Shown: positions 42,666 to 52,063 of the stretch, piece after piece | Layout of the letters: each line of letters begins with the position of its first letter | How positions within the stretch are numbered: position 1 is the first letter of the stretch | Assembly: GCF_900156505.1 (NCBI RefSeq) | Contig: NZ_FTPR01000002.1 | Span: 595,329 to 659,328 of the forward strand | DNA from: Yoonia rosea | Lineage (GTDB): Bacteria > Pseudomonadota > Alphaproteobacteria > Rhodobacterales > Rhodobacteraceae | Length of the DNA stretch: 64,000 bases | Direction: 5' to 3' | Made by a program: the position numbers and the translations under genes | Notes under the pieces: generated by a model | The model's database searches: none | Seen by the model: only the letters and a program-made list of their open reading frames with translations | What the model was told of the DNA's origin: nothing

Positions 42666-43484
42666 GTGAAACGCTTTGCCTGCCTGCTGGCCCTGTGCTG
42701 GCTGGCGGCCTGCGCGCCACCCTTTGATCCGGATGAACGTCTGTCATTTGATGCGCCGACACGGGCGCAAATTGAAGGCGTGCCACTGATCCAGCAAGAA
42801 GACTTCTTCTGCGGTCCCACCTCGATCGCGATGGTCATGCAATGGGCGGGGGCGGATATCACTCAAGAAGAGGTCGCCGCCCTTGCCTTCAGCCCCGGCG
42901 CGGGCGGTACCTATCTGGCGGATATGATCGGCAGCAGCCGCAGGTTGGGCCAATTGGCGGTTGAGATTGATAACTTTGATCAGCTCTTGACCGAAGTGAC
43001 CGCAGGCCATCCGGTCATTGTGTTTCAGAACCTCGGGTTCAGCGTGGTGCCTGTGTGGCATTACGGCGTTGTGACGGGCTATGATTTTGCGCGCGATGAG
43101 GTCTATCTGAATTCCGGCCAGCAAGACCAGATGGTCATGCCCTTTGCGGTCTTTGAACGCACGTGGCGGCGGGGCGATTACTGGGGGCTTGTGGTGCTGC
43201 CACCTGATCAACTGCCCGCCAGCGCGGACGAGGCCGAGGTGCTTTCTGCTGCTGCCGCGCTTGAGCGGGTCGCGCAGTATGAGGCAGCCGAAACGCTCTA
43301 TCAAACGGGTGCTGCGAAGTGGTCCGACAACTGGCTTTGGCAATTCGGCCTTGGCAATGCCCGCTATGCGCAGGGTGAGCTGCGCGGCGCACGGCAGGCG
43401 CTGCGCCGTGCCCGCAGCATTGATCCCTCAATTCCCGAAGTCCGCGCCAACCTCGCCTTTGTCGAAAGCGAAATCGCGGGTTAA
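42666..43484 (+). CDS. PA2778 family cysteine peptidase (C39-like lipoprotein)
   Basis: The 272-residue product starts at GTG 42666 (first residues MKRFACLLALCWLAAC) and has a lipobox ending at Cys16. The papain-like domain has the nucleophile Cys49 in EDFFCGPTSIAMVMQWAG and His132 in VPVWHYGVVTGYD, as in peptidase C39. The C-terminal third has TPR-like helices (YEAAETLYQTGA, LGNARYAQGELRGARQALRRA). With the PA2779-type gene it forms a conserved two-gene module of unknown target, probably acting at the cell envelope. Confidence 0.85.
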   Translation: MKRFACLLALCWLAACAPPFDPDERLSFDAPTRAQIEGVPLIQQEDFFCGPTSIAMVMQWAGADITQEEVAALAFSPGAGGTYLADMIGSSRRLGQLAVEIDNFDQLLTEVTAGHPVIVFQNLGFSVVPVWHYGVVTGYDFARDEVYLNSGQQDQMVMPFAVFERTWRRGDYWGLVVLPPDQLPASADEAEVLSAAAALERVAQYEAAETLYQTGAAKWSDNWLWQFGLGNARYAQGELRGARQALRRARSIDPSIPEVRANLAFVESEIAG

Positions 43485-43619
43485 TTCCCCTCATGCGTCC
43501 CCCACGTAACCCATCGGAAATCCCGCATGGCGTAAATGTGCTGCTTGCGGTCGCGCATGACCTTTCAGTTGCAAGGGACAAATGGTCTATATTCGGGCAA
43601 CGCACCTTGGAGGTTCCCG

Positions 43620-46388
43620 ATGTCAGATCCCATTACCTTTACGCTGGACGGCGAAACCGTGACCGCGCAAGCGGGTGAAACGATTTGGGAAGTCGCCAAT
43701 GGACGCGGCCTGATCATCCCGCATCTGTGCCACAAACCCGCGCCCGGTTATCGGTCTGACGGCAACTGCCGCGCCTGTATGGTCGCGATCGAAGGCGAGC
43801 GGACTTTGGCCGCGAGCTGCATCCGCGAACCCTCCGAAGGGATGGTCGTGACCACGGACCAACCCCGCGAAACACAGGCGCGCCGCATGGTGATGGAGCT
43901 TTTGGTCGCCGACCAGCCTGCCCAAGAGGTGGCCCATGATAAATCCGCGCATCTGTGGGATATGGCCGCAAAACAGGATGTGTCCGAAAGCCGCTTTCCC
44001 AAAGCCGATCCCGAACACATCCCCCTGCTGGACGACAGCCATGTGGCGATGTCCGTGAACCTTGACGCCTGCATCCAATGCGGGCTTTGCGTGCGGGCCT
44101 GCCGCGAAGTGCAGGTCAACGATGTGATCGGCATGGCGGGGCGCGGCGGCAATGCCTATCCGGTATTCGACATGGACGACCCGATGGGCGCGTCGTCTTG
44201 CGTGGCTTGCGGCGAATGTGTGCAGGCCTGCCCGACAGGCGCACTGTTGCCTGCGACGGTAACGGATGAAAACCAGATGGGCGACACGAAAGACTTTGAC
44301 CGCGAAGTCGAAAGCGTCTGTCCGTTCTGCGGTGTCGGGTGCCAGATCAGCCTGAAGATCAAAGACGATAAGGTGAAATTTGTCGAAGGCATCAACGGCC
44401 CTGCCAACGAGGGGCGGCTCTGCGTCAAAGGGCGTTTCGGGTTCGATTATATCCACCATGATCACCGCCTGACCAAACCGCTGATCCGTCGCGATGATGC
44501 GCCTGCCAAGGGCCTGAACGTGGACCCCGGCAACTGGCAGACCCACTTCCGCGAAGCCACATGGGACGAGGCGCTTGATGTGGCCGCCAAAGGCATGGCT
44601 GATATCGGTGGCACAGGTGTGGCCGGTTTCGGCTCGGCTAAATGCACCAATGAAGAGGCTTATCTATTCCAGAAACTGATCCGGCAGGGGTTTGGTCACA
44701 ACAACGTCGATCACTGCACGCGCCTGTGTCATGCGTCATCGGTTGCCGCATTGATGGAAAACGTAGGTTCGGGCGCTGTGACCGCGACCTTCAACGAGAT
44801 TGAAAACGCGGACGTTGCTATCGTCATCGGGGCCAACCCGATTGAGAACCACCCCGTCGCGGCGACCTATTTCAAGCAGTTTACCAAACGCGGCGGCAAG
44901 CTGATTGTCATGGATCCGCGCGGTCAGGCGCTCAAGCGGTTTGCATCCCATATGCTGCAATTCCGACCTGGTGCCGATGTGTCGATGCTGAACGCGATCA
45001 TGCATGTGATCGTCGAGGAAGAGCTTTACGACCGCCAGTATATCGAAGCCTACACAGAAAACTGGGAAGCAGAGAAAGCGCATCTCGCCGATTTCACACC
45101 CGAAAAAATGGCCAAGGTCTGCGGGATCGAGGCGGAGGTTTTGCGCGATGTCGCACGGACTTTCGCAGGTGCCAAGGCGGGCATGATTTTCTGGGGCATG
45201 GGCGTGTCCCAACACATCCACGGTACAGACAACGCGCGCTGTCTGATCAGTCTTGCACTGATGACCGGCCAAGTGGGTCGCCCCGGTGCTGGCCTGCACC
45301 CGCTGCGTGGACAGAACAACGTGCAAGGCGCCTCTGATGCGGGCCTGATCCCGATGTTCCTGCCTGATTATCAGCCGGTGGGTGATGACGGGGTGCGCAG
45401 CGCGTTTCAGGAAATCTGGCAAGAAGGCACAATTGATCCCAACAAGGGCCTGACTGTTACGGAAATCCTTGATGCGGTGCACGCAGGTGACATTCACGGC
45501 ATGTATATCTTGGGCGAAAACCCCGCGATGTCCGATCCTGATGTGGAACATGCCCGCGACGCGCTGGCGAAACTGAAACACCTTGTGGTGCAGGACATCT
45601 TTATTACCGAAACCGCGAACTATGCCGATGTGATCCTGCCTGCTGCCGCCTTTGCTGAAAAATCCGGCACGGTCACGAATACCAACCGCCAAGTGCAAAT
45701 GGGCCGCCCTGCCGTGCCGCCACCCGGTGAGGCACGCGAGGATTGGTGGATCACAACCGAACTTGCCAAGCGGCTTGGCCTGAATTGGACCTACACCCAC
45801 CCGCGTGAGGTGTTTGGCGAAATGGCGCTGTCGATGAAATCGCTGTCCAACATCACGTGGGACCGGCTTGAGGCGCAGAATGCCGTGACCTATCCGTCGC
45901 TATCGCCTACGGACCCCGGCCAGCCGATCGTCTTTGGCGATGGTTTTCCCCGCGCTAACGGGCGTGCGCGTTTCACCCCCGCGAGTGTGATCGCGCCGGA
46001 TGAAGCACCCGATGCGGAATATCCGATGATCATGACGACGGGTCGGCAGTTGGAGCACTGGCATACCGGCTCCATGACACGGCGATCACGCGTTCTGGAC
46101 GCGGTTGAACCGGAGGCGAACTGTTCCCTGCACCCATCGACCCTGCGCAAGTTGGGTGTTGAGCCGGGCGGGATGGTCACCGTATCGAGCCGCCGGGGCA
46201 GCATCACCATCATGGCCCGCGAAGACCGGGCGGTTGCCCCGGATATGGTCTTTGTTCCGTTCGCCTATGTCGAGGCGGCGGCGAACGTGCTGACCAATCC
46301 CGCGGTCGATCCTTATGGCAAGATCCCCGAGTTCAAATTCTCTGCCGTGCGCGTCGAAAAGGCCGAAACCACCGTTCCGGCCGAGTGA
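43620..46388 (+). CDS. Formate dehydrogenase alpha subunit (Cys type)
   Basis: The 922-residue protein has four modules. The N-terminal 2Fe-2S ferredoxin-type domain has CHKPAPGYRSDGNCRACMV and a later Cys at about 60-63. A 4Fe-4S pair domain has CIQCGLCVRACREVQ and CVACGECVQACPTG. A proximal cluster (CPFCGVGC) follows. The molybdopterin domain carries HCTRLCHASSVAAL, where Cys replaces selenocysteine as Mo ligand. ATG 43620 follows CTTGGAGG. It is of the NAD-linked FdsA/NuoG-like type, but no beta or gamma subunit genes are adjacent. Confidence 0.92.
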   Translation: MSDPITFTLDGETVTAQAGETIWEVANGRGLIIPHLCHKPAPGYRSDGNCRACMVAIEGERTLAASCIREPSEGMVVTTDQPRETQARRMVMELLVADQPAQEVAHDKSAHLWDMAAKQDVSESRFPKADPEHIPLLDDSHVAMSVNLDACIQCGLCVRACREVQVNDVIGMAGRGGNAYPVFDMDDPMGASSCVACGECVQACPTGALLPATVTDENQMGDTKDFDREVESVCPFCGVGCQISLKIKDDKVKFVEGINGPANEGRLCVKGRFGFDYIHHDHRLTKPLIRRDDAPAKGLNVDPGNWQTHFREATWDEALDVAAKGMADIGGTGVAGFGSAKCTNEEAYLFQKLIRQGFGHNNVDHCTRLCHASSVAALMENVGSGAVTATFNEIENADVAIVIGANPIENHPVAATYFKQFTKRGGKLIVMDPRGQALKRFASHMLQFRPGADVSMLNAIMHVIVEEELYDRQYIEAYTENWEAEKAHLADFTPEKMAKVCGIEAEVLRDVARTFAGAKAGMIFWGMGVSQHIHGTDNARCLISLALMTGQVGRPGAGLHPLRGQNNVQGASDAGLIPMFLPDYQPVGDDGVRSAFQEIWQEGTIDPNKGLTVTEILDAVHAGDIHGMYILGENPAMSDPDVEHARDALAKLKHLVVQDIFITETANYADVILPAAAFAEKSGTVTNTNRQVQMGRPAVPPPGEAREDWWITTELAKRLGLNWTYTHPREVFGEMALSMKSLSNITWDRLEAQNAVTYPSLSPTDPGQPIVFGDGFPRANGRARFTPASVIAPDEAPDAEYPMIMTTGRQLEHWHTGSMTRRSRVLDAVEPEANCSLHPSTLRKLGVEPGGMVTVSSRRGSITIMAREDRAVAPDMVFVPFAYVEAAANVLTNPAVDPYGKIPEFKFSAVRVEKAETTVPAE

Positions 46389-46414
46389 GAATCTGCGTAT
46401 CTAACGCCGGTTTA

Positions 46415-46439
46415 GGGGGCGCTATTGAATAGCACCCCC
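46415..46439 (+). terminator. Stem-loop after the formate dehydrogenase gene
   Basis: GGGGG-GCTAT pairs with ATAGC-CCCCC around a TGA loop, with one C-A mismatch, 27 bp after the stop codon. No T-run follows, so it may be a weak or Rho-assisted terminator. Confidence 0.5.
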
Positions 46440-46514
46440 GCAACAGCCTAGCCTTTGGCTGAGTGCTGGGCCGCTTTTTGCGGGCTCTGCAAGACTAACC
46501 AAAGGAGACGCGCA

Positions 46515-47996
46515 ATGCGCAGATTGACCCTGATTGCGGCCCTCTCGGGGCTTGCCCTGCCGGCTTTTGCTGATGACGCAGCCCTCTTGATGGGCGTTGA
46601 CCGCTATCAGGAATTCAGCAGGGTTGGCGATGCAACAGATATTCTGGATGCCTCGGATGAATTGCGGGATGCCGGTTATCAGGTCACCACGCTCTCCAAC
46701 GGGTCCGCGCGCGACATGAAGCGTCTCGCGGAAACACTGGCCGATGACGCGCTGGGCGCGGATCGTCTGGTTGTTGCGCTCTCTGGTCGTTTTGCCACGG
46801 ATGGCACACGGACATGGTTCCTGGCGCAGGATGCGCAGACACCCACACCATTCGGGCTGGATAGCGCAATATCGGTAGATACTGTTCTCGATGTCCTCGC
46901 ACGCACGCCCGGTCAGGCGGTTCTTGTGCTGGGGTACGATCAGGACGGGTTCAGTAGTTTCGGGCGATATCTGCGCGAAGGCGTCGGCACTCTTGATGTG
47001 CCGCAAGGGGTGACTGTGGTATATGGCGAGCCCGACAGGGTTGTCGGGGTTTTGACCGATGCGGTTACAGTACCGGGCGGCGATGTCATGGCCTATGTGC
47101 GCGATAACCGGCGTTTAAACACGCTGGGCTTTCAGCCGCAGAGCCTGATCATGCAGTTGTCTGATACGGTTCCGGCGCCAAACCTGCCGCAAATCGAGCC
47201 TAGCCTGACCGCATGGACAAACGCACAAAATGCAGACACTGCCGATAGCTACCGCGATTTCATCTTCGAATATCCCCGCAGCCCTTACGCTGACGAGGCG
47301 CGCCGCCGTCTGGACCAGATCGAAAATGATCCCATCAGGCTTGCGCAGATTGCCGAAGACGCGCTGAACCTGACCCGCAACGAGCGGCGCGCGATCCAGC
47401 GCAATCTGACATTGCTGGAGTTCGATACGCGGGGCGTGGATGGTATCTTTGGCCCCGGCACACGCGGCGCGATCCGCAATTGGCAACAAAACAACGGGTT
47501 TGCACAGACCTCCTATCTGACCACCGAGCAGATCAACCGGATTGATGCGCAGGCCAGCCGGCGTGCCGCTGAAATCGCAGCCGAGGAAGAGCGCGCGCGC
47601 GAACAAGCCCTGTCACTGGATCGCGACTATTGGGAAGAAACCGGTGCGCGCGGCACGCCAGCTGGCTACCGGGCCTATCTGGAACGCTATCCCGACGGTA
47701 TTTTCGCGGATGAGGCACGCAACAGGCTTGCTGCGCTGGATGAAGCAAACAATGAGGCGGCCAATGATGCCGCGCGGGCACGCGAGGATGCGCTGAATAT
47801 CAATCCTGTCCTGCGTCGTTTGATCGAGAACCGGCTGCAGCAACTGGGCTTCAATCCGGGACAGGTCGATGGGCGGTTCGACAGCGATACGCGGCGTGCG
47901 ATCGGGCGCTATCAGGCGCAGGGAAATCTGACATCGACGGGGTATCTGGATCAGGCGACGCTGGCGCGTCTGCTGGCTGATACGTTCGGTCGCTAG
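46515..47996 (+). CDS. Secreted peptidoglycan-binding protein with degenerate caspase-like head
   Basis: The 493-residue product has a signal peptide (MRRLTLIAALSGLALPAFAD). Its first 230 residues resemble a caspase-like (peptidase C14) fold (ALLMGVDRYQEF, then DELRDAGYQVTTL). The usual catalytic His in a YSGHG-type motif is replaced in LVVALSGRFATDG, and the Cys position reads LVLGYDQDG, so it is probably inactive. Two peptidoglycan-binding domains follow (FDTRGVDGIFGPGTRGAIRNWQQNNGF near 310; LQQLGFNPGQVDGRFDSDTRRAIGRYQAQ near the C-terminus). A YRDF/YRAYLERYPDG repeat is seen in the middle. AAAGGAG precedes the ATG. Confidence 0.82.
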   Translation: MRRLTLIAALSGLALPAFADDAALLMGVDRYQEFSRVGDATDILDASDELRDAGYQVTTLSNGSARDMKRLAETLADDALGADRLVVALSGRFATDGTRTWFLAQDAQTPTPFGLDSAISVDTVLDVLARTPGQAVLVLGYDQDGFSSFGRYLREGVGTLDVPQGVTVVYGEPDRVVGVLTDAVTVPGGDVMAYVRDNRRLNTLGFQPQSLIMQLSDTVPAPNLPQIEPSLTAWTNAQNADTADSYRDFIFEYPRSPYADEARRRLDQIENDPIRLAQIAEDALNLTRNERRAIQRNLTLLEFDTRGVDGIFGPGTRGAIRNWQQNNGFAQTSYLTTEQINRIDAQASRRAAEIAAEEERAREQALSLDRDYWEETGARGTPAGYRAYLERYPDGIFADEARNRLAALDEANNEAANDAARAREDALNINPVLRRLIENRLQQLGFNPGQVDGRFDSDTRRAIGRYQAQGNLTSTGYLDQATLARLLADTFGR

Positions 47997-48020
47997 GCGC
48001 ATTCCCTTTCTGTCGCATAA

Positions 48021-48056
48021 AAACGGGCGCCCCGCTTGCCGCGGGGCGCCCGTTTT
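48021..48056. terminator. Strong bidirectional terminator
   Basis: A perfect 15-bp stem (48021-48035 with 48041-48055) encloses the loop TTGCC. It lies between two convergent genes, 24 bp after one stop and 16 bp after the other, with T-runs suited to either direction. Confidence 0.92.
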
Positions 48057-48071
48057 CAATTCCGGTGTGCG

Positions 48072-49265
48072 TTAGTCTGCGCGCACGTATTTTTCGGCAA
48101 CAAGCCGGACAAATCCCTGATTGCCCTCAAACAGGCGCACACCGACAATGTAGGTGCCTTCCTGCAAACGTACGGCAATCATGCTGTCCAGCCCGTCGCC
48201 ATAGTCGTCGTTCAGCCCGATCTGACGGCCCAGATCATCATAGAGCACCAGCCAAGGGTCGCTGTTGCCGTTCGCGATGGCTTCGAGCACCAAGAGGCCT
48301 GCGCCTTCGAAATCAAGGCTGAACCATGTGACATCTTCGGTCGCCTGCACGTCCTGGCGGGTGCGCGAGGTCAGCACGCCAAGATCGGTCACAGGGACGC
48401 TGCCGTCCAAAGGTGGTGCGGCCTCGCCACGGGCATAGAGCGCCTGCAAGGCTTCTTCCGCATCATAAGGGTTGATGGAAAGGGTGATCGGCGCGTTGTC
48501 ATCGCTGAGTGCCGTCACGCCAAGGCAATATGTGCCAGCAGCGAGAGTGTCGGTGACATCAAGGCGGGAGTTCAAGCCGTCATAGTCGTCATTTTCGTCG
48601 ATATAGGTCTCGCCCGGGCCATAGAGGGTGATCACGGGATCGGCGGTTTCATTTTCCGCTGTGATCGTGATTGGTGTCTGACCGTCAAGTTCGAAGCTCC
48701 AGAACGGCACCTCTGCCGCGGAGGCCGAAACGCTTTCGCCAAGTGTGCCGTACGGCACGGCTGTGTCACAGCTGCCTGTTGGGGTGCTTGACGGCGTGCT
48801 AATGCCGTCTGTCAGCGACTCCTGTTCCTGACGGGCAATGCGGACGAATGCGGTCATCGGGCCGCCATCATAGCTGCGCACCGACATGCAGTAAGTTCCT
48901 GCGTCAAGCGAGGTTTCCGCACGCGAGGCGGAGTTGCCGCCAGAATCATCATCAGAAAGAATGATATCGCCGGTACTGTCGAGGAGGTCGATGACCGGAT
49001 CACCCGACCCACGCCCTGCGGCCTCAACCCGGATATCTGTCGGGGCGGAAAGGGTGAAAAGTGACATATATTCATTGCCGCCCAGAACTAGCGCCATTTG
49101 TTCGCGGTAGGCTAAGGATGTGGTAATATCAGAGCTTTCTTCATCGCCGCCGATCCACTGACCGTTGTTGCCAAAGCCTCCGCAGATGTCTTGGGCCAAT
49201 GCCGGTGATGCGGTGCCCAGCATGAGGGCAGCTATGGCAGATGTTTTAAGTGTGGGGCGGGTCAT
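48072..49265 (-). CDS. Secreted protein with three PPC-like beta-sandwich repeats
   Basis: The 397-residue product has a signal peptide (MTRPTLKTSAIAALMLGTASPALAQ) and three repeats. Each ends with an Asp-rich turn (SDDDSGGNSASRAE, ENDDYDGLNSRLDV, LNDDYGDGLDSMIAV) followed by AGTYCMSVR, AGTYCLGVT or EGTYIVGVR. This matches bacterial pre-peptidase C-terminal-like domains, which often bind Ca through the Asp cluster. No catalytic domain is attached. It is therefore probably a periplasmic or surface protein of unknown role. ATG 49265 follows AGGACTTTATTCC; the open frame upstream is not signal-like. Confidence 0.75.
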   Translation of the reverse strand: MTRPTLKTSAIAALMLGTASPALAQDICGGFGNNGQWIGGDEESSDITTSLAYREQMALVLGGNEYMSLFTLSAPTDIRVEAAGRGSGDPVIDLLDSTGDIILSDDDSGGNSASRAETSLDAGTYCMSVRSYDGGPMTAFVRIARQEQESLTDGISTPSSTPTGSCDTAVPYGTLGESVSASAAEVPFWSFELDGQTPITITAENETADPVITLYGPGETYIDENDDYDGLNSRLDVTDTLAAGTYCLGVTALSDDNAPITLSINPYDAEEALQALYARGEAAPPLDGSVPVTDLGVLTSRTRQDVQATEDVTWFSLDFEGAGLLVLEAIANGNSDPWLVLYDDLGRQIGLNDDYGDGLDSMIAVRLQEGTYIVGVRLFEGNQGFVRLVAEKYVRAD

Positions 49266-49423
49266 GGAATAAAGTCCTTTGTCTTCAAGAAATTTGGAGT
49301 GCCACAAAGTAGCGTGATGGAACTCAGTATGACTAGCGAATATTACAGGTTTACGAAGGTGCGATTGTGACTTTTACCGGTTTTCTTGCAGATATTTTGA
49401 TGAGATTGGGCTGATGGAAAAGA

Positions 49424-49456
49424 AAAAGGGCCGTGCCAGCGGCACGACCCTTTTCC
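49424..49456 (-). terminator. Terminator of rpmJ
   Basis: On the minus strand GGGTCGTGCC pairs with GGCACGGCCC around GCT with one A-C mismatch, and the stem ends in a T-run (CCTTTTTC). It lies 20 bp after the rpmJ stop. Confidence 0.8.
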
Positions 49457-49476
49457 CTGTTACTGCTATCGCAGGT

Positions 49477-49602
49477 TTAGCCCTGACGGGCTTTGAACCG
49501 GCGTTGCGTCTTGTTGATAACATAGACACGGCCCTTACGGCGCACGACGCGGCAATCGCGGTGGCGCTGCTTGAGCGAGCGGAGGGAGTTACGTACCTTC
49601 AT
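49477..49602 (-). CDS. rpmJ: 50S ribosomal protein L36
   Basis: The 41-residue protein [17 protein letters not shown]... ends in RFKARQG. It is the Cys-poor L36 form (only one Cys, in place of the zinc-binding four) that is usual in alphaproteobacteria. ATG 49602 is the correct start; the 50 in-frame codons upstream run into the tRNA gene. Confidence 0.96.
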   Translation of the reverse strand: MKVRNSLRSLKQRHRDCRVVRRKGRVYVINKTQRRFKARQG

Positions 49603-49679
49603 GGGGTCGTTTCCTATCTGTCGCGGCGCGCGGACTGCGCCTTGGGTTACATTAACGGGCGGTAAGCCCGATGAATTCA

Positions 49680-49754
49680 TGGTGGACGATACTGGGATCG
49701 AACCAGTGACCCCTTCGATGTCAACGAAGTGCTCTACCGCTGAGCTAATCATCC
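49680..49754 (-). tRNA. tRNA-Val (GAC anticodon)
   Basis: On the minus strand the sequence folds as a full tRNA. The acceptor stem is GGATGAT/ATCGTCC with one G-T pair, the D-arm AGCTCAGCGGTAGAGC is standard and the anticodon arm is CTTCG-TTGACAT-CGAAG, so the anticodon is GAC. The T-arm is CTGGTTCGATCCCAG and the 3' CCA is encoded. Confidence 0.97.
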
Positions 49755-49908
49755 ATGCCTTCTGCGTTTTACGACACGTCCCATAACGAAATAGGACGCG
49801 GGCAATCCGCGTCAGTCGTGCGGTCTATAAAAGGAGTCGACAAAGGGATCAAGGGCTTTTGGTATTTTCCCGAAATGCGCTATCTGTTGTGCTGAAGGGA
49901 CGAAAATA

Positions 49909-50772
49909 TTGCTTAAAACGGCCTACACTCTGACCCGACCTCAGGTGCGCACCACAAGCGTTGTCTTTGCGTCGCCCCATAGCGGGCGAGATTATCCTGA
50001 CGCGTTCTTGCGCCGGTCGGTTCTGAATGCAAGCGAGATCCGGTCGTCCGAGGATGCCTTTGTCGATCAGCTTTTCGCCGCCGTGCCTGACCATGGCGCA
50101 CCGCTGTTGACGGCAACAGCGCCGCGCGCCTTTCTTGATCTGAACCGTGGTGTTGATGAACTTGATCAGGCCCTGATCGAAGGGGTGCGCCGCAACGCAC
50201 ACAACCCGCGCATCGCCAGCGGGCTCGGGGTGATCCCACGTGTTGTGGCCAATGGTCGCCAGATCTATCGTGGCAAGCTCACGCTGGCCGAGGCGCATCT
50301 GCGCATTGCGCAGTACTGGCGTCCCTACCATGACCAGCTGCAGACCTTGCTGGATGAAAGCAACAATGCCTACGGCGAGGCGATTTTGATCGATTGTCAT
50401 TCCATGCCCCACGAAGCGCTTGAGAACGTAGGCCCGCCGGGCAGTGCGCGTCCTGATGTGGTTCTGGGTGATCGGTTTGGCTCCACCGCCGCGGCATCTG
50501 TTGTGGAGCAGGTGGAGGCCGCATTTACAAGTGCGGGTCTGCGGGTGGCGCGCAATATGCCCTTTGCGGGGGCCTTCATTACGCAACACTACGGCCGCCC
50601 GTCACGCCAGCAACACGCCATTCAGGTCGAGGTTGACCGCGCGCTTTACATGAACGAACGTACATTGGAACTGAACGCAGACTTCACGGCCTTTCAGGCG
50701 CTCTTGTCAGGTGTGATCGCCGAGATTGTCGATATCGGACGTGTTGCGGACCAAAAGGTTGCGGCGGAATAG
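49909..50772 (+). CDS. N-formylglutamate amidohydrolase family protein
   Basis: The 287-residue product has the family's zinc-site motifs FASPHSGRDYPDAF and LIDCHSMPHEAL, then RPDVVLGDRFG and the C-terminal QHAIQVEVDRALYMNE. These enzymes hydrolyse N-formylglutamate in histidine breakdown, but the family includes related amidohydrolases and no hut genes are near. The start is TTG 49909, behind GAAGGGACG, as there is no ATG in reach. It is convergent with the PhyH gene across 6 bp. Confidence 0.88.
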   Translation: MLKTAYTLTRPQVRTTSVVFASPHSGRDYPDAFLRRSVLNASEIRSSEDAFVDQLFAAVPDHGAPLLTATAPRAFLDLNRGVDELDQALIEGVRRNAHNPRIASGLGVIPRVVANGRQIYRGKLTLAEAHLRIAQYWRPYHDQLQTLLDESNNAYGEAILIDCHSMPHEALENVGPPGSARPDVVLGDRFGSTAAASVVEQVEAAFTSAGLRVARNMPFAGAFITQHYGRPSRQQHAIQVEVDRALYMNERTLELNADFTAFQALLSGVIAEIVDIGRVADQKVAAE

Positions 50773-50778
50773 CCGCGG

Positions 50779-51960
50779 TTAAGACAGCCGCGCTATTTTC
50801 ATATCGTCCAGACGTTTGCTGAAATCCTCCGGGCTGATGCCTGTCGACAAGGCACGCGCTATGAACGCGGCCTGTGTTTCTGGCGCAATTCCGTTTGCGG
50901 GTGGATCGCGGTCAAGGTTGGTCGGGAAAGAATAGCCTTCTGCAGTGGCCGATATCGCTGCTTTGAGTTCCGAGGGGCTCAATTTGCCATCTGCTATCGC
51001 TTGGGCAGCAAATGGGAACACCAGCCTGCACATTTTGTCGCGGTCAATCGTTTCCATCGCCCGCCCGAAGGCTGAGGAGACCTGCAAGAGATTGGCGAAA
51101 CGATGGATATCCTTGCTGGTGTTCGCGCCTGCTGCGTGAAACAGCGCAGGGTTGAAAAACAAAGTGTCGCCCTTTGCGAGCGGCAGTTGGATATAGCGTT
51201 CTTCAAACAACGCCCTGAAATCGGGCCTGCGCCAAGCGGCATATCCCGGGCGGTAGGCCTGCGAGAAAGGAAGTAGTTTCGTCGGGCCGCTTTCCAGCGG
51301 CATATCGCAATGCGCAACTGCCCCCTGAAGTGTGAGGACTGGTGAAATCTCATGCACATGGGCGGGATAGGACGCGCAGATCTCGGCGGTTTGAAAGCCC
51401 AGATGATAATCGCGATGCGCTTGCTGCGCGGCTCCGCCGGGATGGACGAGGTTCACTTGCGCGGTCATCTGGTAGTTGGGGCCAAGCCATGCCTCGCAAG
51501 CCGCATCAATCACGGTATTTGCGAAATAGCGGAGGAAGACATCGGGTGCCGCTTCGCAAAGTTTTTGCAGCGAATTCCAGACCCGATCATTCGCACCTGC
51601 CGCCGCGAAATGGTCGCCTGCGCCGTGCGCGCCCGCCTTTTCATTTGCAATGATCTGTTCGTAAACGCGGGTGGCCTGATCCAGAACACTGGTGTCCGCA
51701 AAGGTCTTTTTGAGCGCGATGACACCTGCACCTTCCCGCAGAACGCGGGCCCATTCTGCCAGGATTCGCTTACGGGTTCCCTGATCTTCAAGGGCAGGGC
51801 GGAGTGCTGCCATATCATAAACCGGAATACTCTTTTCGATGGCGGAGGCAAAAGGCACATCCACGCCGTGTGTAGTCTGATCAATCAACGCGGTGAAATC
51901 CGCGATATCACAGGCATCGGGATCATAATAAGCGGCGGTGGTGTCAAAGACGTGGTTCAA
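50779..51960 (-). CDS. Phytanoyl-CoA dioxygenase (PhyH) family protein
   Basis: This 393-residue protein is a likely Fe(II)/2-oxoglutarate dioxygenase. The metal motif is AAQQAHRDYHLGF (His-x-Asp), and a distal His lies in the block PALFHAAGANTSKDIHRFANLLQVS with Arg for 2-oxoglutarate. QVNLVHPGG and SGPTKLLPFSQAYRPGY are also typical of PhyH. The substrate is unknown; family members in marine bacteria act on diverse small molecules. It has no obvious operon partner. Confidence 0.85.
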   Translation of the reverse strand: MNHVFDTTAAYYDPDACDIADFTALIDQTTHGVDVPFASAIEKSIPVYDMAALRPALEDQGTRKRILAEWARVLREGAGVIALKKTFADTSVLDQATRVYEQIIANEKAGAHGAGDHFAAAGANDRVWNSLQKLCEAAPDVFLRYFANTVIDAACEAWLGPNYQMTAQVNLVHPGGAAQQAHRDYHLGFQTAEICASYPAHVHEISPVLTLQGAVAHCDMPLESGPTKLLPFSQAYRPGYAAWRRPDFRALFEERYIQLPLAKGDTLFFNPALFHAAGANTSKDIHRFANLLQVSSAFGRAMETIDRDKMCRLVFPFAAQAIADGKLSPSELKAAISATAEGYSFPTNLDRDPPANGIAPETQAAFIARALSTGISPEDFSKRLDDMKIARLS

Positions 51961-52063
51961 GTCGTGCCCTCGCTGTGTCTGCGCCGGTCGAGCGTAGCGG
52001 ACATTCGTTTTTGTAAAAAGACTAATTCAGGCGGGGGTGGGTGGGTCAAGACCCACCTTACGC

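Noticed and set aside
43623..44546. Reverse 307-codon frame inside the formate dehydrogenase gene
   Set aside because: Composition shadow of a strongly coding plus strand, without its own start context or recognisable domain.
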